A program made the translations under genes and the position numbers. From Sulfurovum sp. (GTDB lineage: Bacteria; Campylobacterota; Campylobacteria; Campylobacterales; Sulfurovaceae), in NCBI GenBank assembly GCA_015493425.1, contig WGDG01000272.1, forward strand, positions 1 through 14,911: DNA of 14,911 nucleotides, written 5' to 3'. This document shows, piece by piece, positions 1-6,204 of this stretch (positions are counted from its first letter, which is position 1; the number at the start of each line of letters is the position of its first letter). The notes beneath the pieces are model-generated. The model worked only from the letters and a program-made list of their open reading frames with translations, was not told the DNA's origin and did no database searches.

Positions 1-1
1 G

Positions 2-163
2 GCAGGACACCTTGAAGTTGGGGATTTCGCTACGATTGCCGGTAAGGGCGGTGTGACCAAATCGCTTGAAGGCGGCAAGACGTATGCCGGGTTCCCCGCG
101 ATAGAGATTAAGCTTTGGCGAAAAATGCAGGCGGCTCTGATGCGGATTGTTAAGAACCGTTAA
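2..163 (+). CDS. lpxD: UDP-3-O-(3-hydroxyacyl)glucosamine N-acyltransferase LpxD, C-terminal part
   Basis: Only the last 53 codons are present; the gene begins before the window. LpxD adds a second 3-hydroxyacyl chain to UDP-3-O-acyl-glucosamine in the cytoplasm, the third committed step of lipid A synthesis. The visible part holds the end of the left-handed beta-helix, with hexapeptide-like turns around IAGKGGVTKSL, then the typical YAGFPA motif that closes the helix. A basic, helix-forming tail ending in KNR follows. The combination of AGKGGVTKS and YAGFPA is characteristic of LpxD rather than LpxA, whose C-terminal domain is larger. The stop is TAA at 161-163, and the next gene has its own promoter directly behind it. 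The rest of the protein cannot be judged. Confidence 0.88.
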   Translation, partial: AGHLEVGDFATIAGKGGVTKSLEGGKTYAGFPAIEIKLWRKMQAALMRIVKNR

Positions 164-174
164 CCTTTTACGTC

Positions 175-180
175 TATAAT
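175..180 (+). promoter_or_regulatory. sigma70 -10 box for the small gene at 219
   Basis: A perfect TATAAT lies 12 bases after the lpxD stop codon. Transcription would start near 187, leaving a leader of about 32 bases with an AAAGGAG ribosome site at 206-212. No clear -35 box is seen, as is usual in Campylobacterota. It suggests that the small gene is transcribed independently of lpxD. Confidence 0.6.
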
Positions 181-218
181 CAGTTATTCCAAAAATTGAT
201 TGTAAAAAGGAGCGAATT

Positions 219-449
219 ATGAGTGGAAAAGTGACAGAAATTGCCGAGTTGAACCTCAGCGGAACCAAAGACGGGAAGATCACAGTGACAACAATTGAAG
301 AGCCTTACGGCGCAGGAAGTGAAAGTGTTGCAAGCATCGGGATTGCACTTCAGGCGAATGCGGAAGAACCGGACTGGAAAGTACATATTCCCAAAGCGAA
401 TATCGATGCAGTCATTGAAGCCCTGCAAAAAGCAAAAGCATCTATGTAA
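219..449 (+). CDS. small conserved-looking protein of unknown function, 76 aa
   Basis: I do not recognise a named family. The ATG is well placed behind AAAGGAG (206-212, 6 bases of spacing) and its own TATAAT. The protein is soluble, with no signal or membrane segment. It opens with alternating strand-like stretches (residues 1-30), has a GAGSES turn, then a strand IGIALQA, then DWKVHIPKANIDAVIEALQKAKA. The last part reads as a strand followed by an amphipathic helix. The order strands then long C-terminal helix, with the WKVHIP strand leading into the helix, loosely recalls the PUR/PC4 single-stranded nucleic-acid-binding fold, but this is inference from pattern only. It converges with the PAS gene on the other strand, 9 bases away, across a shared hairpin. 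Confidence 0.75.
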   Translation: MSGKVTEIAELNLSGTKDGKITVTTIEEPYGAGSESVASIGIALQANAEEPDWKVHIPKANIDAVIEALQKAKASM

Positions 450-469
450 AGGAGAAGACTACTTCTCCT
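450..469. terminator. hairpin between convergent genes, possible two-way terminator
   Basis: AGGAGAAG (450-457), a 4-base loop ACTA and CTTCTCCT (462-469) form a perfect 8-bp stem. It overlaps the stop codon of the minus-strand PAS gene at 459-461 and begins right after the stop of the plus-strand gene at 449. On the minus strand it is followed by TTTACAT, a short T run; on the plus strand there is no T run. It is therefore a weak intrinsic terminator at best, better for the minus strand. Confidence 0.5.
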
Positions 470-914
470 CCTGCGCTTTCATTGATCTGTACTGCTTCAG
501 TGCAGCCTGCATGGAATCAGGGTCGGGTATTTTACGCCCGGCAATATAACCGACAATTTTCCCCTCTTCATCAAGTTTGGGCTTGATCCAGACAATTACC
601 AGATAGTACTTGCCGTCTGCACGCATGTTTTTGACATAGCCTTCCCAGTAGTTGCCATCTTTGATTGTCTCCCACATCTGTTTGAAGGCAGCTTTTGGCA
701 TATCGGGATGTCTGTTGATGTTGTGGGGTGAACCGATAAGCTCCTCTTTACTGTAACCTGTCATGTCACGAAATTTACGGTTGGCATAGGTGATAATACC
801 GGCAGTATCGGTCTCTGTAATCATTACACCGCCGTCAAAGGGTACCTCTTCATCAACCGGATCCGGTTTGGTGATCTCTTTTCCGGTGATAATGTTTTTA
901 ATGGTTCGTCCCAT
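459..914 (-). CDS. cetB: single-PAS-domain energy-taxis sensor, CetB/Aer N-terminal type
   Basis: This 151-aa soluble protein is essentially one PAS domain (about residues 28-130) with short ends. The stretch around residues 45-78, with N45, GYSKEELIG and the block PHNINRHPDMPKAAF (63-77), closely follows the FAD-binding PAS of Aer, where an Asn and the RHPD block line the flavin pocket. In Campylobacter jejuni the same role is split: CetB carries the PAS domain and the separate CetA carries the HAMP and signalling domains. This gene resembles CetB; no CetA-like partner lies in the window. A role in redox or energy taxis is inferred; a different partner, such as a diguanylate cyclase, is possible. 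The ATG at 912-914 follows AGAAGGA (minus, 928-922). A c-di-GMP riboswitch occupies its leader, an unusual controller for this type of gene. Confidence 0.8.
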   Translation of the reverse strand: MGRTIKNIITGKEITKPDPVDEEVPFDGGVMITETDTAGIITYANRKFRDMTGYSKEELIGSPHNINRHPDMPKAAFKQMWETIKDGNYWEGYVKNMRADGKYYLVIVWIKPKLDEEGKIVGYIAGRKIPDPDSMQAALKQYRSMKAQEEK

Positions 915-969
915 TGTTTTATCCTTCTGAGTAGGTAATTGAAGAAAAAGGCAAGAAGGAAAGCAGTGT

Positions 970-1042
970 AGGATGGCAACCTGGCGATCCTCATGGGACC
1001 CATGGCTTTCCGTCCCTGCCTCTCAGCAGGTTTGGCTTTTTC
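970..1042 (-). promoter_or_regulatory. cyclic-di-GMP class I (GEMM-I) riboswitch aptamer
   Basis: Read on the minus strand, the leader contains GCCAAACC (1036-1029), a 6-bp stem CCTGCT/GGCAGG capped by a GAGA tetraloop (1030-1015), GGGACGGAAAGCC (1016-1004), a short P3-like hairpin GGGTCC-CATGA-GGATCGCC (1002-984), and AGGTTGCC (982-975). Order, spacing and sequence match the GEMM-I consensus: GGCAAACC, GNRA-capped stem, GGGACGCAAAGCC, receptor stem, GGTTGCC. The bases equivalent to Vc2 G20, A47 and C92, which contact the ligand, are kept. G20 rather than A20 points to c-di-GMP rather than 3',3'-cGAMP. Two departures from consensus, C for G21 and G for C46, restore a base pair with each other. 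The element lies between a strong promoter and the PAS gene. Confidence 0.88.
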
Positions 1043-1055
1043 AGAATGATGAATA

Positions 1056-1064
1056 ATTATAGCA
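1056..1064 (-). promoter_or_regulatory. extended -10 promoter for the riboswitch-PAS transcript
   Basis: On the minus strand TGCTATAAT (TATAAT at 1061-1056) is a perfect extended -10 box. Transcription would begin near 1049, about 13 bases before the first conserved aptamer base at 1036. This is the spacing expected if the riboswitch is the start of the leader. No -35 box is evident. Confidence 0.65.
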
Positions 1065-1128
1065 TTTTTCTCTTGATAATACCACAAGATAATAACAAAT
1101 AAGTGCGTAATGGGATTTAACCATACTT

Positions 1129-1137
1129 TGATACAAT
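1129..1137 (+). promoter_or_regulatory. candidate extended -10 promoter for metH
   Basis: TGATACAAT (TACAAT at 1132-1137) reads as an extended -10 box, and TATTAT at 1142-1147 is an alternative. A start near 1144 or 1153 leaves a 30-40 base leader before GTG 1183 but almost none before ATG 1153, which supports the GTG start. A GTATG-CAGAA-CATAC inverted repeat at 1151-1165 lies in the leader and could be an operator, but it is short. Confidence 0.4.
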
Positions 1138-1182
1138 TGCATATTATTCCGTATGCAGAACATACGATACAAAAGGAAAACC

Positions 1183-4100
1183 GTGTCTGTCAAAGAAACG
1201 ATCAATCGGCTCATTGAAGAGCGTATACTTGTCATCGACGGTGCTATGGGAACACAGATCCAGGATCTCGAAGTGCCCAAAGAGGCGTGGATCGATCATA
1301 AAGGGCGTGACCAGGAGGGATGTAACGAACTGCTCAACGACACCGCACCCGAACTGATCGGCCGTATCCACAAGCGCTATGCAATGGCTGGTGCGGATCT
1401 GATTAAAACCAATACGTTCGGTACGATGCCGTGGGTACTGGATGAGTACGATCTTGCTGACCGTGCATACGAACTCTCTAAAAAAGGCGCAGAGCTTGTC
1501 AAACAAATTTGCAAAGAGTACAGCACCCCGGAGCAGCCGCGTTTTGTACTGGGTTCTATAGGGCCTGGCACCAAACTGCCTTCTTTGGGGCACATTCACT
1601 ACGATGAGATGTATGCAGGTTATAAAGTTGTTGCAGAAGGGCTTATCGATGGCGGTTGCGACATCTTTTTGCTGGAGACCTGTCAGGATCCGCTGCAGAT
1701 CAAAGCCGCACTCCATGCCTGCCAGGATGCCAATGCTGCCAAAGGTACCGACCTGCCCATCATGGTCTCCGTTACCATAGAGCTAAGCGGTTCGATGCTT
1801 ATCGGTACCGATGCTGCAACGATTGTAACTATTATGGAACCTTTTGACATTCTCTCACTGGGGCTCAACTGTGGTACCGGGCCTGAACAGGCGAAAAAAC
1901 ACCTTAAAGTATTTAGTGAACTGTGTAATATTCCGCTTTCTATCCATGCCAATGCCGGACTGCCCCAAAACCGCGGGGGGTATACCTACTATCCGATGGG
2001 ACCGGACGAGTTTACCGCCAAGCAGCTTGAATTTACCGAATTTGACGGTGTGAGTTTCCTTGGGGGCTGCTGCGGTACAACGCCTCAGCATATTCAGGCA
2101 CTTAAGAAAGCGGTAGGGACGCTCAAGCCAAAAGCACCATCAGGTTCCATCAAGCCAAGCATTGCTTCACTTTTCAATACGGTCGACCTCTTTCAGGAAC
2201 CGGCACCGCTGCTTATTGGAGAACGCAGCAACGCAACGGGTTCCAAAGCCTTTCGTGAACTGATTTTGGCCGGTGACTACGAAGGAACACTGACGGTTGG
2301 GCAGGCACAGGTACGTGACGGTGCACACTGTCTGGATGTCAATGTCGAGTTTGCAGGCCGTGACGGTGCGAAAGACATGCGTGCGGTGATGGAGCTTTAC
2401 AACCAGAAGATTCCACTGCCGCTGATGCCCGATGCGACCCGAGTCAATACGATGGAGGAGGGGCTCAAGTGTATCGGTGGTAAACCCATTATCAACTCGG
2501 TCAACCTTGAAGACGGTGAAGCAAAGCTCGATGCCATTTGTGGCCTGGCGAAGAAATACGGTACAGCGCTGGTCTGTCTGACCATTGATGAGAAAGGGAT
2601 GGCAAAGACAAAAGAGGAGAAGATAGCTGTTGCCGAACGGCTTTATGATCTGTGTGTCAACCGTCACGGTATCGCACCGCACAACCTCATTTTCGATGTG
2701 CTGACCTTTACGGTGGGTTCGGGCGACGAAGAGTACCGAGATGCGGCTATTCATACCCTCGAAGCGATACGGGAACTGCACAAGCGCCACCCTGAAGTGG
2801 GTTCGACACTGGGGCTTAGCAACATCTCGTTTGGTCTGGACAAAAATGCCCGTATGTACCTCAATTCCGTCTTTTTACACCACTGTATCGAAGCGGGGCT
2901 GACTTCGGTCATTATCAATGTCAAGCATATTATTCCTCTGAGCAAGATGAGTAAGGAAGACATCGAGGTGTGTGAAGAGCTGCTTTTCCATCCTGATGAT
3001 CAATCTCTTTTCAAATTCATTGAACACTTTTCAGACAAAGTAGTCGACACCGAAGCCAACGATGAAGCGTACGATGCGATGAACACCGAGGAGAAGATCG
3101 CACGGCTTCTGATGGACGGTGACAAGGAGCGGATGATCCCCCTGGTTGAAGAGGCACGTAAAGAGATACACCCTGACCGTATTGTGAACGAAATTCTTAT
3201 TGATGCGATGAAAGTGGTCGGTGAGCTCTTTGGAAGCGGGCAGATGCAGCTGCCCTTTGTTCTTCAGAGTGCGGAGACGATGAAAGCAACCGTCGACTAC
3301 CTCAACCCCTACCTGACCAAACAGGAGAAGGAGACGGATACCACACTGGTGATCGGAACAGTCAAAGGGGATGTACATGATGTAGGCAAAAACCTGGTTG
3401 ACATCATTCTCAGCAACAATGGCTACAAAGTCATCAATGTAGGTATCAAAACCGAGCTTGAAACCTATCTTGATGTGATGAAAGAGAAAGAGATTCAAGC
3501 CATCGGTATGAGCGGGCTGCTGGTCAAATCTACCGCTGTTATGAAGGACAACCTTGAGACAATGGCCGAAATGGGACTGACTATTCCGGTACTTCTTGGC
3601 GGTGCGGCACTGACACGTTCCTTTGTAGACGACTTCTGCCGGCCAATATACAAAGGGCCTATTTTTTATTGCCGTGATGCCTTTGACGGGGTAGTGGCGA
3701 TGAGCCGTATTGAGAAGTACAATGAGGAGATTAAAACCAATCCTGATGCGGTGCTTGAGACAAGACTGGCAGGCGACATGGTTGAACGCACTCAAAAGAA
3801 AGAGAAAAAAGAGGTGGTCATTCCGCCGTTTGAAGAGATTAAGCTGCCTGAACCTGTCGACATCCCTACACCGCCGTTCTGGGGACGCCGTGTGTTGCAG
3901 AAAGCCGATCTTGATCTTGATACGGTCTTTGAATGGGTCAATAAAAAGACGGTCATCAAGATGCACTGGGGCTACAAAAAAGGCAAAATGGACAAAGCCG
4001 AGTATGAAAAGATGCTCGAAGAGAAGGTTTACCCTGCCTATGAACGTCTCAAACGCGAATTCATTGAAAAAGATCTTTTTGAGCCGACGATCATCTACGG

Positions 4101-4704
4101 TTACTATCCGGTACGAAGCAACGATCAGGAACTGCTTGTTTTCCCTGAAGTGGAAGGGTGGAATGTGGATGCCAATGCCAATCGTGAGCCTTTCAAAGAA
4201 GTTGTAGGCCGTGCGGAGTATGCGTTCAGTTTTCCAAGACAGCGCAGAAAGCCCTACCGTGCACTCAGTGATTTCTTCAGACATGAGCGGCACGACGTGC
4301 TGGGGATTACCTGTGTGAGTGCCGGTTCGAAGTTCTCAGCCTATGAAAAAGAGCTCTACGATGCCGGAAAGTACCTCGAGTACAATATGGTGCACGGTTT
4401 CTCGGTTGAGCTGGCCGAAGCCCTGGCAGAGGTGGCACACAAGCAGATCCGTATCGACCTTGACAGACTGGGCAAAGATGAAAAACCAAACCTGCGTGAT
4501 GTGCGGATGAACCGCTATCCCGGAGCGCGTTACTCCTTTGGCTATCCTGCCTGTCCGGATCTGGAGCAAAGCCGTATTATCTTTGACCTGCTCAAACCTG
4601 AAGAGTTTGGCATCGAACTGAGTGAAACGTTCCAAATTCACCCTGAACAGAGCACCACCGCACTGGTCGTTCACCATCCAAAAGCGACATACTATGCTGT
4701 GTAG
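1183..4704 (+). CDS. metH: cobalamin-dependent methionine synthase MetH
   Basis: MetH transfers a methyl group from 5-methyltetrahydrofolate through methylcobalamin to homocysteine in the cytoplasm, the last step of methionine synthesis. All four modules are present in 1173 residues. The homocysteine domain (about 1-315) has zinc ligands C230, C296 and C297 in LNCGTG and GGCCGTT. A pterin-binding barrel follows (about 340-600). The B12 module (about 630-870) carries DVHDVGKN with cobalt-ligand H732. The activation domain (about 880-1173) has RYPGARYSFGYPACPD near 1111-1126 for S-adenosylmethionine. Length is close to the E. coli enzyme. I chose GTG 1183, behind AAAAGGA (1171-1177), over the in-frame ATG 1153, which has no ribosome site and sits at the likely transcription start. 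A small zinc-ribbon gene follows closely. I see no cobalamin riboswitch upstream. Confidence 0.96.
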   Translation: MSVKETINRLIEERILVIDGAMGTQIQDLEVPKEAWIDHKGRDQEGCNELLNDTAPELIGRIHKRYAMAGADLIKTNTFGTMPWVLDEYDLADRAYELSKKGAELVKQICKEYSTPEQPRFVLGSIGPGTKLPSLGHIHYDEMYAGYKVVAEGLIDGGCDIFLLETCQDPLQIKAALHACQDANAAKGTDLPIMVSVTIELSGSMLIGTDAATIVTIMEPFDILSLGLNCGTGPEQAKKHLKVFSELCNIPLSIHANAGLPQNRGGYTYYPMGPDEFTAKQLEFTEFDGVSFLGGCCGTTPQHIQALKKAVGTLKPKAPSGSIKPSIASLFNTVDLFQEPAPLLIGERSNATGSKAFRELILAGDYEGTLTVGQAQVRDGAHCLDVNVEFAGRDGAKDMRAVMELYNQKIPLPLMPDATRVNTMEEGLKCIGGKPIINSVNLEDGEAKLDAICGLAKKYGTALVCLTIDEKGMAKTKEEKIAVAERLYDLCVNRHGIAPHNLIFDVLTFTVGSGDEEYRDAAIHTLEAIRELHKRHPEVGSTLGLSNISFGLDKNARMYLNSVFLHHCIEAGLTSVIINVKHIIPLSKMSKEDIEVCEELLFHPDDQSLFKFIEHFSDKVVDTEANDEAYDAMNTEEKIARLLMDGDKERMIPLVEEARKEIHPDRIVNEILIDAMKVVGELFGSGQMQLPFVLQSAETMKATVDYLNPYLTKQEKETDTTLVIGTVKGDVHDVGKNLVDIILSNNGYKVINVGIKTELETYLDVMKEKEIQAIGMSGLLVKSTAVMKDNLETMAEMGLTIPVLLGGAALTRSFVDDFCRPIYKGPIFYCRDAFDGVVAMSRIEKYNEEIKTNPDAVLETRLAGDMVERTQKKEKKEVVIPPFEEIKLPEPVDIPTPPFWGRRVLQKADLDLDTVFEWVNKKTVIKMHWGYKKGKMDKAEYEKMLEEKVYPAYERLKREFIEKDLFEPTIIYGYYPVRSNDQELLVFPEVEGWNVDANANREPFKEVVGRAEYAFSFPRQRRKPYRALSDFFRHERHDVLGITCVSAGSKFSAYEKELYDAGKYLEYNMVHGFSVELAEALAEVAHKQIRIDLDRLGKDEKPNLRDVRMNRYPGARYSFGYPACPDLEQSRIIFDLLKPEEFGIELSETFQIHPEQSTTALVVHHPKATYYAV

Positions 4705-4713
4705 GGTGATGTG

Positions 4714-4893
4714 ATGGAGAAGAAAAAGGTTCCCTGCCGTTACTGCAAACACGAAGTGGAAAAAGGGATACGCCGCTGCCCCTACTGCGGGACGCACAAC
4801 CCCTCCATGAATGTCAGGCAGGCATTGATCTGGACGGTAGGATTTATTGTTTTGCTTTATCTTACAGCGTTTGTTTTGAAACAGTTTCAGTAA
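4714..4893 (+). CDS. small zinc-ribbon protein with C-terminal membrane helix
   Basis: This 59-aa protein begins 9 bases after the metH stop and is probably co-transcribed and translationally coupled with it; AGGGTG just upstream is the likely ribosome site. Residues 8-25 hold CRYC and CPYC, two CxxC knuckles spaced for one structural zinc. Residues about 38-56 (IWTVGFIVLLYLTAFVL) form one hydrophobic helix, so the zinc ribbon should face the cytoplasm from a C-terminal anchor. A GTG at 4711 is an alternative start, adding one residue. The function is unknown. Zinc-ribbon-plus-helix proteins of this size are common in bacteria and have no general assigned role, so a link to methionine synthesis is not implied. 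Confidence 0.8.
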   Translation: MEKKKVPCRYCKHEVEKGIRRCPYCGTHNPSMNVRQALIWTVGFIVLLYLTAFVLKQFQ

Positions 4894-4959
4894 TATGATA
4901 TTGCTTTATAGTTATGGCATAGGTTGGTTGTCCTCCTTGACAATACCTTTGTAAAACTT

Positions 4960-4968
4960 TGGTAGAAT
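4960..4968 (+). promoter_or_regulatory. extended -10 promoter for the DUF1653 gene
   Basis: TGGTAGAAT (TAGAAT at 4963-4968) is a good extended -10 box, 20 bases before the ATG. A TTGACA at 4937-4942 lies 20 bases upstream of the -10, longer than the usual 16-18, so its role as a -35 is doubtful. Confidence 0.5.
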
Positions 4969-4988
4969 AGCATCAAAAAGCAGAGATA

Positions 4989-5204
4989 ATGATGGAAATC
5001 CAAAAAGGGATCTACAGACACTACAAAGGTAATGAGTATGAAGTACTGATGGTAGCACGCCACTCAGAGACCGAAGAGCCGATGGTGGTGTATCGTGCGC
5101 TGTATGGTGACTACGGGGTATGGGTACGACCCTATGAAATGTTCGTGGAAAAAGTAGAAGTAGGTGGTGAGATGGTAGATCGGTTTACGTTTTTGTATGC
5201 ATAA
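4989..5204 (+). CDS. DUF1653 family protein
   Basis: The 71-aa protein matches my knowledge of DUF1653 along its whole length: an opening GIYRHYKGNEYEVL, then VARHSETEEPMVVYRALYGD, then a WVRPYEMFVEKVEV block. The fold is expected to be a small all-beta barrel. The family is widespread in bacteria and its biochemical role is not established. Two adjacent ATG codons (4989 and 4992) could each serve as start, and the ribosome site is weak (GAGATA). It has its own promoter and is followed after 18 bases by the DUF6584-like gene, so the two may share a transcript. Confidence 0.85.
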   Translation: MMEIQKGIYRHYKGNEYEVLMVARHSETEEPMVVYRALYGDYGVWVRPYEMFVEKVEVGGEMVDRFTFLYA

Positions 5205-5222
5205 CGAAAGAGGTATCCTTGT

Positions 5223-5891
5223 ATGCAAAAGTGGGAGTGGGAACTTAAAAAAGGCAATATTTGGAGAGCCAAAGAGATTTTACGGGGACACATAGCCCAA
5301 ATATATCAGCCGGATGAATATATTGCCTATGGTAAACTCTTATACGATCTAAAAGACTATTACGAAGCCGGTAAGTATCTTTTTGCCGGAGGTGCGGAGA
5401 TTGACGGAAAATACAAAGATGCAATCTATGTATTTTTAGAACGAAACAATAGCGTGCATCTCCATGAATTTATGTCAAGATTTCCACTCAATTTTGCAAG
5501 AACTTCCTATGAAATGTTGCCGACTTCCGTTAAAACATATATTGAGTCACATTTTTCAAGTGAAGAACGGGAAACACTAAAAAAAGAAAATACAATCATT
5601 TATCCTGCAACCCCGACAAGAACAGTATGCTTTTTGAAAAAAGTCAAAAGCAGACTCTATTTTATTTTTTGGTTTGCAGTAACAGTTTTCTTTACAATCT
5701 CTTTTTTTGTAGGTATCTATACGACATTGAAATACATTTTTGAAGAAAAAAACAGTGAAAGGGAGTATTGCATAAACATATGTAAGTTTGCCCCTTCGGA
5801 AAGTTTGCAAGAGTGCATAGAAAAAGAGCATGCACTGATAAAACGGTTGGATCCATCCATACAAAAAACAGATTATTCTAAATCACATTAG
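5223..5891 (+). CDS. DUF6584-like protein with one membrane helix
   Basis: The 222-aa protein starts with WRAKEILRGHIA, DEYIAYGKLLYDLKDYYEAG and KYLFAGG (residues 14-57), a TPR-like helical N-terminus that I associate with DUF6584. Residues about 145-168 are a clear hydrophobic helix (YFIFWFAVTVFFTISFFVG). A short hydrophilic tail with three cysteines (183, 187 and 198) follows. The N-terminal two thirds are probably cytoplasmic. No catalytic motif is visible and the role is unknown. AGAGG upstream of ATG 5223 is a plausible ribosome site. The gene is visibly richer in A and T than metH or pepD, with many AAA and ATA codons, which suggests a different history or weak selection. Confidence 0.72.
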   Translation: MQKWEWELKKGNIWRAKEILRGHIAQIYQPDEYIAYGKLLYDLKDYYEAGKYLFAGGAEIDGKYKDAIYVFLERNNSVHLHEFMSRFPLNFARTSYEMLPTSVKTYIESHFSSEERETLKKENTIIYPATPTRTVCFLKKVKSRLYFIFWFAVTVFFTISFFVGIYTTLKYIFEEKNSEREYCINICKFAPSESLQECIEKEHALIKRLDPSIQKTDYSKSH

Positions 5892-5916
5892 TCTAACATA
5901 TTCTATACTTTCACCA

Positions 5917-6135
5917 TCAACTATCACTTTTCTGAAACCATTTTGTGAGCCACTTTGGCAAGGTGCATCCGCTGCAGTTGCCTGTGCGTTCGCACCGGGT
6001 CATTTGAATGTTCCGCCAGAGCATAAAGGCAAAGCCGGCTGCAATGATAAGCTGCAAGGCTGCCATATTGTAGTAGCCCTCTATGAGGTTTTGGATACCC
6101 ATGACGAGGAAGAGGATGGTGATGATGAGGCACAT
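5917..6135 (-). CDS. small two-helix membrane protein, 72 aa
   Basis: The protein starts MCLIITILFLVMGIQ, has a second hydrophobic stretch MAALQLIIAAGFAFMLW (about residues 24-40), then a hydrophilic tail RCERTGNCSGCTLPKW with three cysteines. It should be a small inner-membrane protein with two helices. I chose ATG 6135-6133 because AGGA lies 8 bases upstream and a TATAAT promoter at 6169-6164 fits. A longer frame to 6240 would run through the promoter and into a repeat element. The family and role are not recognised. The CNxxC-like cysteines could bind metal, but this is not demonstrable here. Confidence 0.65.
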   Translation of the reverse strand: MCLIITILFLVMGIQNLIEGYYNMAALQLIIAAGFAFMLWRNIQMTRCERTGNCSGCTLPKWLTKWFQKSDS

Positions 6136-6163
6136 ATTTGGTTCCTGATTTTTATGTGATTGT

Positions 6164-6169
6164 ATTATA
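6164..6169 (-). promoter_or_regulatory. -10 box for the small membrane protein gene
   Basis: A perfect TATAAT on the minus strand predicts a start near 6157 and a leader of about 22 bases before ATG 6135. No -35 box is seen. Confidence 0.55.
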
Positions 6170-6204
6170 CTTCTTTTGATTAAACAAGCTTTTATAGTAA
6201 ATCT

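Noticed and set aside
970..1042. 3',3'-cGAMP-specific (GEMM-Ib) reading of the riboswitch
   Set aside because: That subtype is known for A at position 20; here the base is G, which favours c-di-GMP.
1042..1182. Cobalamin or S-adenosylmethionine riboswitch before metH
   Set aside because: The plus-strand leader is only about 40 bases long and lacks the B12-box and any SAM-aptamer core; the structured element here belongs to the minus strand.
1144..1716. Open frame of 190 codons on the minus strand over the metH start
   Set aside because: It is antisense to the homocysteine-binding domain, has no ribosome site and no recognisable motif.
3031..4293. Open frame of 420 codons on the minus strand inside metH
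   Set aside because: It lies wholly opposite a complete, motif-bearing metH, and its translation shows no domain, only the antisense image of metH codon use.
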